IMG/VR virus record: IMGVR_UViG_3300031825_000261
Coordinates: 1 to 30,389 of that record
Origin: a virus
Direction: 5' to 3' (one strand)
DNA length: 30,389 nt
The first letter of the stretch is position 1, and the number at the start of each line of letters is the position of its first letter. A program made the translations under genes and the position numbers. Shown in pieces: positions 1-7,112 of this stretch. The notes under the pieces are model-generated. The model ran no database searches, had not been told where the DNA came from, and worked only from the letters and a program-made list of their open reading frames with translations.

Positions 1-3000
1 GCCGATGCGGCGCTGGAAGTCGCCTCGGTCATGGAACCGATGCCCAGCCAGCCGCCGACCTTGCTGACGATGTTGCCGATGGATAGAGCGCTGCCGAGCT
101 TGCTCAGAATCCCGGTCTGGCCCCCACCGCCGTCGAAAAGGCTGCCCCAGATCCCCCTGTTGGCTGCTGCTTCCTCCGCCGAAACAACGCCCAGCGCTGA
201 GCCTAGTTGCATGATGATCGGACGCGTCAAGGCCATATGGGCCAGCTCCGCCAGCATCTGCTCGAAGGCGCGCTTCAGGCCGGAGGAAAACGAGTCGAAG
301 CCGTGGCCGATGTTGAGCCAGGCATCGCTGAACGCCTGGTCCACGCGGTCCAGTTGGCGCTCGGTGAACTGGGCCCACTGGCTCGTTTCGTTCCGCGCCT
401 GCTGCATGGCGCGCTGGATGGCGGCGACCTCTTCCGGCGTCTTGGCCTGGGCCATCAGCTCGTTGAGGTGCTCAATTCGGCGGTTCAGCTTCTCCTGGGA
501 GGTCGCCGTCGAGTCGATCAGGCCGGCGATCTCCTGATGAGCCTCCAGCCCTTTCCGCGCCTCCTCCTGCACCAGGGCTTGCCGCTGGAGCTCTGCGGTC
601 TCTTTCTGCAGGGCGTCGGCATCCTTGCCGGCCAGTGCCGCCAGGACGCTCTTCTCGATGTTATAGGCGCTCTGGGCCGCCGTTCCCTCGGTCACGGAGC
701 GGGAGTTGGCGACCAGCACCTCGGTCTGCGCCTGCAGGTCTCCCGTCTGCTGGCGGGTATCGGCAATGAGCTTGCCGAGGTCGCGGCGGTCGATGGCGTT
801 CTGCTGTTCCCTGATCGCCCGGGTGACGGCATCGCGCGCCCCGACGCCGGTCTTGAGCAGCTCCTGCTCGACCTTCTCCTGAAGGCTCAGCTCGCGAACA
901 TTATCCGCGCCGCCGAGGTAGGCATCGGCCATGAGATTGGCGGATCGGGTCGCGTTTTCCGCTTCGGCCAGGTAATCCTTGAGCGCCTTCGCCGCGTTCT
1001 TGGCCTCGCTGGTGGCGCCCTCGCTGGCCTTCTTCTGGGACTCGTTGGCCTTCTTCTGCGCCTCGGTGGCCCTGGCGGCCTCCAAAATCTTGACCTTGTC
1101 CGCCTCGGTGGCGTCGGCGTGCTCCCGAATCCAACGCTCCGCCTCCTTTACCGCATCGCCGTTGTCCTGCAGCTTGGCCAGCTGGGTTTCCAGGGATTTC
1201 AGGTAGAGCTTGCCGGACTCGCTCAGCCCAGCATTGGCCTCGGTATTGCTGCGGGTTTGATCCTCCAGCACTTTCAGCCCGCCGGCAGCTTTCAGCGCAC
1301 CTTCGCGCTCCCGCTCCATCTCGGCAGCCAGCCGCTCGACCAAGACCCTGAATTCGTTGCCTGGCGGCAGGCCGGCGACCAGCGCTTGGGCGAAGTCATT
1401 GATTCCCGCGCCGCCATTTTCGGCCGCCTGCCGGAACTCCTTCAGCGGGGCCAGCCAGGCCTCGACGGGTAACCCTTTGACATTGCCCATCTTGTAGAAA
1501 GCCGCCTCGACCTCGCCCGCCATGCTCCGAATGGACCGGTTCGACTGGTTGAGCTGCGACTGAAGGTCGGTGGCCAACTGATTGCGCTGGGCCGCCCCCA
1601 GTTCCTTCCACTTGGCGATCAGCTGGTCGAGCGGCCCGGACAGGTCGACCGTGGCCTTTTTCACTTCCTGCGAGGCATCGCGGAGCATGAAATAGCTGGT
1701 CGCGGCGCCGACGGCCAAGGCCGCGAGCCCAGCCGGCCCACCGAGCAAGCTCAGCAGCCCGCTGCCGGCCCGGGATACCAGACTGGAAGCAGCGGCATAC
1801 TCGGCCTTGGCCTTGGTGGCAGCCGCAGTAGCGGCGACATCGGCGGCCATGGCCGAGCGGGCGGTACTCGACGCGGCCGTAGCTTGAAGCGAGGCGGTGG
1901 CCACCTGTTTTTTCGCTGCCGCCAGCTCCAGCTCTACGCCCGCCAGTGCGGCGGCATAGCGGGCCTCCTCCGCCGTGCCTTTGGCAAGCGCCGCCTGGAA
2001 GGCCAGGTTGGCCGCATTGGCCTCCAGCACACGCGCCTTGCCCACTGCCTCGGCCTGGGCGGCGGTCGCATTCTGATAGGCCGTTACCGAGTCCTTCAGC
2101 TTCGCGGCGGCCGAGACGGTGGATGCCTGGGCCTCTTCCGCCTTCGCTGCGGCCAGCGTCCGGCTGGCGGCCGCCTCGCTGATCATGGCGCGGGTATTCT
2201 GGATGGCAGCCGCGCCCACTTTGCTGGTGAGCAGCACGGCCGCTGCGGCCGCCGAGCCCGCGGCCAGGGCGCCGACATCGAACGACTCGGCCAGCGTGGT
2301 CATCAGCGGTGCCAGGTGGGCCGCAACCTGTGTGCCGGCCCCCTGGAACGACCGCTGCAGATCGTCGACGGCATCCTTGAACGCATTGAGGTTCTTGACG
2401 TCCAGCTCGGACAGGACCAGGCCGGCCTGCTCCGCCTGATCGCCGATTTCCTGGAAGCGTTTCCCGCCGTTGGCCAGCAAGGGCAGCAGCGCCGTGGCTT
2501 CGTCCGCCATGGCCTCCATGTAGGTCGTCATCTGCTGCTGGTTCACGCCAGCCTTCTGCAGGCTGTCGTAATACAGCTGGAGCGCCTGCGGCCCGGACAG
2601 CTGGCGGAACGACTCGATCGTCACGCCCACGGCCGGGGCGATCTGGTCGAAAAACTGCTTCATCTCGCCGCCGCCGCTGCTGGAGAACTGGCCGATGCGG
2701 TCGTTGACGTCCTTCAGGATGTCGGCCAGCTTTTCCTGATCCACGCCGACCGTCTTGGCGCCGGCCGCCATGCGCTGGAACTCGGTCGTCGAGGCGTTGG
2801 CAATGGACGACAGGCTGGCGATTTCCCGGGCTGTCTCAGCGGTATGCATGACCAGGCCGCTCAAGCCCGCCGCGACGCCGGCGGTACCGGCACCGATGCT
2901 GGAGAACGAAATCCCGGCCACTTCCCCCAGGCGGTCGAAGGCCGAATCCACCTTGCTCAGGCTGGAGTCGATCTTGCCAGCCGTCTTTTCGACCGCCCGC

Positions 3001-3083
3001 TCGCCACGGTTCAACTCCTGGATCATCTGGGCCGCCGTGGCCTCGATGCGGATCAGCATCCCCTGAACGTCTTGGTCGGCCAT
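1..3083 (-). CDS. Tail tape measure protein (C-terminus beyond the left edge)
   Basis: A continuous minus-strand reading frame of more than 1,020 codons starts at ATG 3083 (MADQDVQGML) behind a GGAG Shine-Dalgarno and runs off the left edge. It is rich in Ala, Gln, Lys and Glu, with long helical and coiled-coil stretches and hydrophobic segments in the middle (around residues 245-275 and 455-480), as is typical of siphophage tape measure proteins, which set tail length and leave the tail during DNA injection. The visible C-terminal part contains an FDSFSSGLKRAFEQMLAE stretch of the type seen near the end of lambda-H-like tape measures. Its place directly downstream of the tail tube and chaperone genes fits. 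The start is separated from the upstream gene by two terminator-like hairpins. The remaining tail-tip genes should lie to the left of the window. Confidence 0.9.
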   Translation of the reverse strand, partial: MADQDVQGMLIRIEATAAQMIQELNRGERAVEKTAGKIDSSLSKVDSAFDRLGEVAGISFSSIGAGTAGVAAGLSGLVMHTAETAREIASLSSIANASTTEFQRMAAGAKTVGVDQEKLADILKDVNDRIGQFSSSGGGEMKQFFDQIAPAVGVTIESFRQLSGPQALQLYYDSLQKAGVNQQQMTTYMEAMADEATALLPLLANGGKRFQEIGDQAEQAGLVLSELDVKNLNAFKDAVDDLQRSFQGAGTQVAAHLAPLMTTLAESFDVGALAAGSAAAAAVLLTSKVGAAAIQNTRAMISEAAASRTLAAAKAEEAQASTVSAAAKLKDSVTAYQNATAAQAEAVGKARVLEANAANLAFQAALAKGTAEEARYAAALAGVELELAAAKKQVATASLQATAASSTARSAMAADVAATAAATKAKAEYAAASSLVSRAGSGLLSLLGGPAGLAALAVGAATSYFMLRDASQEVKKATVDLSGPLDQLIAKWKELGAAQRNQLATDLQSQLNQSNRSIRSMAGEVEAAFYKMGNVKGLPVEAWLAPLKEFRQAAENGGAGINDFAQALVAGLPPGNEFRVLVERLAAEMEREREGALKAAGGLKVLEDQTRSNTEANAGLSESGKLYLKSLETQLAKLQDNGDAVKEAERWIREHADATEADKVKILEAARATEAQKKANESQKKASEGATSEAKNAAKALKDYLAEAENATRSANLMADAYLGGADNVRELSLQEKVEQELLKTGVGARDAVTRAIREQQNAIDRRDLGKLIADTRQQTGDLQAQTEVLVANSRSVTEGTAAQSAYNIEKSVLAALAGKDADALQKETAELQRQALVQEEARKGLEAHQEIAGLIDSTATSQEKLNRRIEHLNELMAQAKTPEEVAAIQRAMQQARNETSQWAQFTERQLDRVDQAFSDAWLNIGHGFDSFSSGLKRAFEQMLAELAHMALTRPIIMQLGSALGVVSAEEAAANRGIWGSLFDGGGGQTGILSKLGSALSIGNIVSKVGGWLGIGSMTEATSSAAS

Positions 3084-3100
3084 GCTTTTCTCCGGGCAAT

Positions 3101-3122
3101 AAAAAACCCGCCGAAGCGGGTT
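3101..3122 (-). terminator. Rho-independent terminator, UUCG loop
   Basis: Read on the minus strand, AACCCGC - TTCG - GCGGGTT is a 7-bp stem with a UUCG tetraloop followed by a run of T. It lies just upstream of the tape measure start, so it ends transcription of the small gene at 3168-3539 or attenuates the late operon. Confidence 0.8.
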
Positions 3123-3131
3123 GTTTGAATG

Positions 3132-3154
3132 AAAAAGCCCGCACTAGGCGGGCT
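3132..3154 (-). terminator. Second tandem terminator
   Basis: On the minus strand AGCCCGC and GCGGGCT form a 7-bp stem around a 5-nt loop, followed by TTTTT. It sits right after the stop codon of the gene at 3168-3539 and in tandem with the UUCG terminator. Confidence 0.75.
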
Positions 3155-3167
3155 CTTGAGTTGATTT

Positions 3168-3539
3168 TTAATTCAATGGCTTTTCCGGCTTGTCACACAA
3201 TATGGAAGGCAGGAACGGTAGCGAATCTTCTGGGTTTGCAATTCTATATTCCCCGTCATGAGCTACATAGAACTTGCGGAATCCGACATAGCCCCCATAG
3301 CTATTCTTGGCGTTCACCTCGCCGCATACCATATCGTCACCCATGCCACGACTGGTCGCGTACATGTCACGGAACTGTGCGCTTGATGGGTCTTTCAGGT
3401 CACGGGAAACAATGCTCTTTGCACGCTCAATCTGAGCGGAGTCAGCCTTGACCCGATACCACGGTGGGCCATCGTAAGCATGAGCATTGAAGGAGGTGAC
3501 AGCCACAATAGCTGCGTACAACAGAACAACTTGACGCAT
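3168..3539 (-). CDS. Small exported protein of unknown function, probable moron
   Basis: A 123-aa protein. ATG 3539 is chosen because it has a strong GGGAGGG ribosome site 6 nt upstream and begins a clear signal peptide: MRQ, a hydrophobic core VVLLYAAIVAVTSF, then NAHA as likely signal peptidase I site (after residue 21). A longer upstream extension of the frame is rejected. The mature part has KDPSSAQFRD and VCGEVNAKNSYGGYVGFRKF, a pattern I associate with small periplasmic or lipoprotein-like proteins of Pseudomonas and its phages; I cannot name a function. It sits between the tail chaperones and the tape measure, where siphophages normally have nothing, and is followed by two tandem terminators. 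This arrangement is typical of a lysogeny-expressed moron gene that changes the host surface. Confidence 0.75.
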   Translation of the reverse strand: MRQVVLLYAAIVAVTSFNAHAYDGPPWYRVKADSAQIERAKSIVSRDLKDPSSAQFRDMYATSRGMGDDMVCGEVNAKNSYGGYVGFRKFYVAHDGEYRIANPEDSLPFLPSILCDKPEKPLN

Positions 3540-3628
3540 TGGTATCCCTCCCGACTTAAAGCTGGAATCGTACCAAAACGCCAGCACCGAAACCCAGCAC
3601 ATGGCTGGGCTTGGTTGTAGCCAGGCGC

Positions 3629-3877
3629 CTACTCCTCCTTCCCTCTCCCCGTCAGCACCGCCCGCAGCTTGGCCGCTACATTGTTCGCCTTGGGCTTCTC
3701 CGGCTCGGCCGTTCCCCCGCCGAACGGGTGGGTCATCCGGGTCCATTCGACCCGGGCATCCATGGCGAGCAGCAGCTCGGGGATCGGCGTGCGCCAGGCC
3801 ACTTCGGGCGTCCAGCCCAGCCAGCCGGTGGCCACGCCGAACAGGTAGTCGACGTAGCTGCCGTCCGCTACGGCGCT
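3629..3877 (-). CDS. Tail assembly chaperone, T-type extension read by -1 frameshift
   Basis: This frame lies -1 relative to the upstream chaperone gene and overlaps its end. Near the end of the first gene the sequence reads GCG AAA GCG CCG TAG; slipping back one base on AAA-G continues as AGC GCC GTA GCG and opens into about 83 codons (SAVADGSYVDYLFGVATGW...). The only start of its own would be a GTG at 3835 without a good ribosome site, so translation as a fusion is more likely, as for lambda gpG-gpT. The extension holds DYLFGVATGWLGWTPEVAW and a basic C-terminus. Such fusions bridge the tail tube protein and tape measure during assembly. The frameshift is inferred from the overlap and AAAG; no perfect XXXYYYZ heptamer is present. 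Confidence 0.6.
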   Translation of the reverse strand, partial: SAVADGSYVDYLFGVATGWLGWTPEVAWRTPIPELLLAMDARVEWTRMTHPFGGGTAEPEKPKANNVAAKLRAVLTGRGKEE

Positions 3878-4218
3878 TTCGCGGCCGCCGCCTCGGCGTT
3901 TCCCTCGGCTTTGGCCTCGCCGGCACGCGGGTTCATCAGGTACTTCAGGTACGGCACCACCTGCCTATAGGCGCTGACCACGCCCTCCTGGAAGACCTGT
4001 TCCGGCACGCTCTCGGCATCCGTTCCTATGAGGCCGGCGCCGGCGGCGATGACCTGGGCGATGGCGTCGACGGACATGGCATCGCAGGCCCGGGCGGCCT
4101 GGAGCAAGCCGCTATGGCGCGCCTCGATGGCGCGGACGGCGCCCAGGGTCGGTTTCAGTTCGTAGGTGTTGCCGTCCACGGTGACGGTGAAGGTGCCTTT
4201 CAGGGTTTTGCTGGGCAT
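3868..4218 (-). CDS. Tail assembly chaperone, G-type
   Basis: A 116-aa protein beginning MPSKTLKGTFTVTVDG and containing YELKPTLGAVRAIEARHSGL, the pattern of the GTA/TIM-barrel-like tail chaperone family in which the N-terminus resembles a minimal phage or gene-transfer-agent tail protein. It lies between the tail tube gene and the tape measure, the fixed position of the G/T chaperones. The Ala-rich C-terminus ends AAAAKAP just after a probable -1 slip site at about 3876-3880. Only a few percent of ribosomes would be expected to slip, as in related phages; the ratio cannot be seen from sequence. GAGG about 10 nt upstream serves the ATG. Confidence 0.8.
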   Translation of the reverse strand: MPSKTLKGTFTVTVDGNTYELKPTLGAVRAIEARHSGLLQAARACDAMSVDAIAQVIAAGAGLIGTDAESVPEQVFQEGVVSAYRQVVPYLKYLMNPRAGEAKAEGNAEAAAAKAP

Positions 4219-4262
4219 GGGTCGGTTTCCTCAGGTATGGGCGAGGCCGTAGCCCCGCGGGA

Positions 4263-4763
4263 TCAGGCGGCAGCGGCCGGCAGCAGTTCGAAGACGTCGG
4301 AGTTGATGCCGATGGTGATGTTGCGGGTGACGACGGCACCGGCGCCGCCGGTGGCGACGGTGTTTTTCATGACCTTGCCGCGGAAGTAGAAGGTGGTCGG
4401 GTTGATGACCGGGGTCGCGCTGGGATCGCCGTCGTTGAGGGTGATCTTAATGTTGTAGTCACCCTTGGAGCGGTCCTGGTGGGCGGTCTTGATGGCCTGC
4501 TGGCCGGCATCGCCGTTGTCCAGACCGACCGCTAGGGTGATGTCGCCGGCATCGGCGGTGCCCTTGTATTTGCGCACGCGCCCATCGGCCAGGGCCTGGA
4601 AGGTGACGCTGTTGAAGGTGTCGCCGAACTCGCCGATGTCGGAGATTTCGCCGACCTCGATGTAGGTGTCGGCGGCATAGGCCGCCTGGGTATCGGCGCC
4701 GGTTTTGGTACCGATGCTGAACCGGCAACCGGCCCCGGTGTTCAGGTTGTCTTGAGTGGGCAT
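4263..4763 (-). CDS. Major tail tube protein
   Basis: A 166-aa protein, MPTQDNLNTGAGCRFSIGTK, with a GGAGG ribosome site 7 nt upstream. It contains the features of siphophage tail tube proteins: IEVGEISDIGEFGDTFNSVTF near residue 40, a beta-rich middle with GDITLAVGLDNGDAGQQA, and YFRGKVMKNT near the C-terminus. Many copies stack as hexameric rings to make the tail tube through which DNA passes. The neighbours agree: the tail terminator (DUF3168) lies upstream and the chaperones and tape measure lie downstream. Length is normal for the short tail tube class without an added Ig-like domain. Confidence 0.88.
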   Translation of the reverse strand: MPTQDNLNTGAGCRFSIGTKTGADTQAAYAADTYIEVGEISDIGEFGDTFNSVTFQALADGRVRKYKGTADAGDITLAVGLDNGDAGQQAIKTAHQDRSKGDYNIKITLNDGDPSATPVINPTTFYFRGKVMKNTVATGGAGAVVTRNITIGINSDVFELLPAAAA

Positions 4764-4821
4764 GGGTAGTCCTCCATAAGCTCATGGGTGATCGCCGCCG
4801 CGCGGCGGCAGTAGGGATGAA

Positions 4822-5208
4822 TCAGTGGGTAGTGATGACGCGCACGGTGACGGAACCCATATAGGTCACGCCGTCCGGCTCGCGGTGGGTGCTCGTGCGC
4901 TCGATCCGGACCGAGACCGCCCGGCCGACGTTCAGCGGCAGGGGCCGCTCGTCCAGGGCGGCGACGATCTCGCCGAGCAGGCGCTTGACCTCGGCCTGGC
5001 CGGGGTAACGGCTCCAGACCGACAGGTAGAGAAACCGGGTCTCTCGTTTCCGCCCGCTCATGGGGCTGTCGTTCGTGACGGCCTCACTGTCGAGGGTGAC
5101 GTAGGGATAGGGCGTATCTGCCGGAACGGCGTCGTATACCGGACAGCTCAGCTCGGCGGTCAGGCGCTGATAGAGGGCCTGCTGCAGGGCCAGGGACGGA
5201 TCGCTCAT
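4822..5208 (-). CDS. Tail terminator / DUF3168 protein
   Basis: A 128-aa protein (MSDPSLALQQALYQRLTAEL) with the DUF3168 signature: a helical N-terminus, then PADTPYPYVTLDSE, then LYLSVWSRYPGQAEVKRLLGEIVAALD, and a C-terminal beta strand region. The family caps the tail tube and joins tail to head (lambda gpU-like). The ATG overlaps the stop of the upstream gene as ATGA and has GGAGG 6 nt upstream, so the two are translationally coupled. The position between the HK97-gp10 family gene and the tail tube gene is the standard one. Confidence 0.85.
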   Translation of the reverse strand: MSDPSLALQQALYQRLTAELSCPVYDAVPADTPYPYVTLDSEAVTNDSPMSGRKRETRFLYLSVWSRYPGQAEVKRLLGEIVAALDERPLPLNVGRAVSVRIERTSTHREPDGVTYMGSVTVRVITTH

Positions 5209-5699
5209 GGGCCACCTCCGGCGGCGCGGGCCAGGGTGCTGGCGATGGCCTGGCGGATCAGCGCCACCATCTCGTCGCGGTTCAGGTCATAGGCCGGGCG
5301 CACGAACGGATGCGCCGGCCGGGCCGGGATGTCCGGGTACTTGCCGAACCAGTGCTCGCCGTCGCTCTTGTTGCTGTCGCGCCGGTTGCGATTGCCGGCG
5401 CGCTTCTCGCCGGACACGCCCTTGGTGCCGTACTCGATGAAGCGCAGGTAGTAGAACTTCCGGTTGGCCTTCTTGCCGCGCAGGCCGATCTGGGCGTCCA
5501 GCCCGGACTTGGCGACGAAGGCCGTCAGGGCTGCGGCGCCGGCGCCGGTGTCTTTCGGCGCCAGGCGCTGCATGTCGGCGAGGATCTTGTCGGCCCCCTC
5601 CTGCATAGCCGGCCTGAGTTCGTTGTCCAGGGTCTTGTGGATATTGCGCAGGGTGCGGCGGAGTTTGAAGTCACCGAGGATGCGGGATCGTCGGGCCAT
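5205..5699 (-). CDS. HK97 gp10-like tail-completion protein
   Basis: A 164-aa protein starting at ATG 5699 (MARRSRILGDFKLRR). It shows the HK97-gp10 family pattern: an N-terminal helix, RLAPKDTGAGAAALTAF where the small 'P.DTG' turn is conserved, YYLRFIEYGTKGVSG, and ARPAHPFVRPAYDLNRDEMV near the C-terminus. The 'FIEYGT' and 'PAHPFVRPA' motifs are diagnostic of this family, which includes neck and minor tail proteins needed for tail joining. A longer upstream extension of the frame was discarded because GGGAAGG lies 7 nt before ATG 5699 and the gene at 5702-5929 ends there. Confidence 0.87.
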   Translation of the reverse strand: MARRSRILGDFKLRRTLRNIHKTLDNELRPAMQEGADKILADMQRLAPKDTGAGAAALTAFVAKSGLDAQIGLRGKKANRKFYYLRFIEYGTKGVSGEKRAGNRNRRDSNKSDGEHWFGKYPDIPARPAHPFVRPAYDLNRDEMVALIRQAIASTLARAAGGGP

Positions 5700-5701
5700 G
5701 G

Positions 5702-5929
5702 TCAGACCTTCCCTTCGATCCGAAGCAGGCAGCCATCGACCTGGAACGTTACGGTGACTTCCGGCAGCTTTCCCGGCTTCTGGACCAGCTTCACACGCGA
5801 CTGGCAACCCAGCGCCTGTCCGGATACAGCGTCATGCAGACAGACATGGCCGATGCCGCTGGGATCGGGGCGCAGGATCAGCGGCCGCTCGGATAACAGC
5901 CGCTGCAGTTCGGATTTCGTCGGGTTCAT
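5702..5929 (-). CDS. Small hypothetical protein in the neck gene cluster
   Basis: A 75-aa protein with a good start: ATG 5929 behind GAGG at 7 nt spacing. Its stop lies 2 nt from the next start, so it belongs to the late operon. It begins MNPTKSELQRLLSERPLIL and has a beta-rich C-terminal half with two Cys pairs (residues 30-45 and near 67). I do not recognise a family. Small proteins at this site in lambda-like phages are often of unknown function and nonessential. Confidence 0.65.
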   Translation of the reverse strand: MNPTKSELQRLLSERPLILRPDPSGIGHVCLHDAVSGQALGCQSRVKLVQKPGKLPEVTVTFQVDGCLLRIEGKV

Positions 5930-5938
5930 GTCATCACC

Positions 5939-6259
5939 TCAAGGATGCGGAACGCTGGAGCACAGCAGCCGGAGCAGCGTGCGTTCGTTGTCGGGCAGTA
6001 CCGCCTCGATGGCGTAGGTCATGCCGCCGTGCACCAGGCGCATGCCCGCCCGGATGTCGGCGGCCAGGCGCACGCGGATCTCGGCGGTCACGGTGGCCTC
6101 CAGCTGCTGGGCCACGGTGGCAACGCGACCGGTCGGGATAGCGATCTCGGCCCAGAGCGAACGCAGCTCGATCCAGGTCGCAGGCCCGCCGCCCATGCCA
6201 TCGGTGCCGTTCTGTTTTTGCTGCAGGGTGCAGCGGTGGCGAAGTCGGCCAGCCTGCAT
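5939..6259 (-). CDS. Head-tail adaptor (head closure) protein
   Basis: A 106-aa protein beginning MQAGRLRHRCTLQQ and continuing IELRSLWAEIAIPTGRVATVAQQLEATVTAEIRVR, with RAGMRLVHGGMTYAIEAVLPDNERTLLRLLC at the end. This is the SPP1 gp16 / head closure family: 'AGRLRHR', an inner 'WAEI', 'IRVR' and 'Y.I..V..D.....L.L.C' are its recurring elements. It forms a ring below the connector that closes the filled capsid and receives the tail. It lies directly after the gp6-like connector gene. Confidence 0.87.
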   Translation of the reverse strand: MQAGRLRHRCTLQQKQNGTDGMGGGPATWIELRSLWAEIAIPTGRVATVAQQLEATVTAEIRVRLAADIRAGMRLVHGGMTYAIEAVLPDNERTLLRLLCSSVPHP

Positions 6260-6260
6260 G

Positions 6261-6812
6261 TCAGAACCTCGGCGGGACGGTGATTTCGGCCAGCAGCGAA
6301 TCCATAAAGGATGCCGGGAGCTCCGTGAGGATGGTCCCGGCGATCATAGATTCCCTGAACTCGTGAGCACTGGCCGCCTGAGCCAGCAGCCAGGAGCGCA
6401 CGCCCGGGTAGGCTTCCAGATCGGCGCCGGCCCGGTAGCGGATGCGCAGTACGCCCCCCGGACGGCCGTCCGGAAAGTGCAGGAAGCTCTCCCGCCCGAG
6501 GCGCTGCAGGTAGGTCACGACCTCCAGCGGGATCGTCGTACCGTCCGGCAGCACCGAGGCGATCGACAGCACCGCGCTGGCCTGGCCGACATCCAGGGCA
6601 TGGCCGGAGCGGTAGGTTTCCGGCCAGTCCTCCTCGTATTCGGCCTCGCGGATCGCCGCGCCGGTGCGGGCCTCGGCCTGGGCGGTGACGCCCGGGATGA
6701 TGATCTGCTCGATCAGGGTCTGCTGCAGGTCAGCTGGTTCCAGCCGGCACTGGTCGGCCACCTGGTCCAGCGTCAGCACCGGCGCCCCGGTGTAGGCGAT
6801 GCGCCTGGCCAT
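6261..6812 (-). CDS. Head-tail connector, HK97 gp6-like
   Basis: A 183-aa protein that starts MARRIAYTGAPVLTLDQVADQCRL. The N-terminal half is helical with AEARTGAAIREAEYEEDW, followed by YPGVRSWLLAQAASAHEFRES, which fits the phage_gp6-like connector family (DNA packaging/neck protein). These proteins form a ring beneath the portal. It lies between the small capsid-adjacent gene and the head closure gene. The ribosome site is weak, so expression may depend on coupling with the gene before it, which ends 2 nt upstream. Confidence 0.82.
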   Translation of the reverse strand: MARRIAYTGAPVLTLDQVADQCRLEPADLQQTLIEQIIIPGVTAQAEARTGAAIREAEYEEDWPETYRSGHALDVGQASAVLSIASVLPDGTTIPLEVVTYLQRLGRESFLHFPDGRPGGVLRIRYRAGADLEAYPGVRSWLLAQAASAHEFRESMIAGTILTELPASFMDSLLAEITVPPRF

Positions 6813-6814
6813 GC

Positions 6815-7057
6815 TCAGGGCTTCTCGTCTTCAGCAGCACTGTCGGCGGGCGCCTCGGCTGCCGTCGGCGCTACCGGAGCAGCGGCCTTGGTAGCCTGCG
6901 TCGGTTTCGCCTGGGTGGATTTCGCGTCGACCGTGACCAGCACCGCGGTTTCGGAGTCGATCAGCGCTTTGACCTGTTCGGCGCTGAAGCCGGCGGTCTC
7001 GCCGGCGCTGTAGCCGCGCCAGGATTTGAGGAATTTGATAGGGATCAGCTTGCTCAT
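6815..7057 (-). CDS. Small capsid-adjacent protein, unknown function
   Basis: An 80-aa protein with MSKLIPIKFLKSWRGYSAGETAGFSAEQVKALIDSE in the N-terminal half, a short domain often found just after the major capsid gene, and a low-complexity Ala/Pro/Thr/Lys tail ending in acidic residues (AAEDEKP). The function of the family is not known to me; a minor head or decoration role is possible. It has GAGG upstream and follows the capsid gene after a 7-bp stem hairpin (GCCCCGC/GCGGGGC at about 7085-7105) with no T-run. Confidence 0.7.
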   Translation of the reverse strand: MSKLIPIKFLKSWRGYSAGETAGFSAEQVKALIDSETAVLVTVDAKSTQAKPTQATKAAAPVAPTAAEAPADSAAEDEKP

Positions 7058-7112
7058 GGGGGAATCCTCGATTCAGGAAGGGAGAGCCCCGCACTCAGGC
7101 GGGGCGTGGGGA

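Noticed and set aside
207-3128. Long plus-strand frames opposite the tape measure gene (207-1472, 1884-3128)
   Set aside because: They are Leu/Gly/Arg-rich shadows caused by GC-rich codon bias opposite the real gene; no family features and no ribosome sites.
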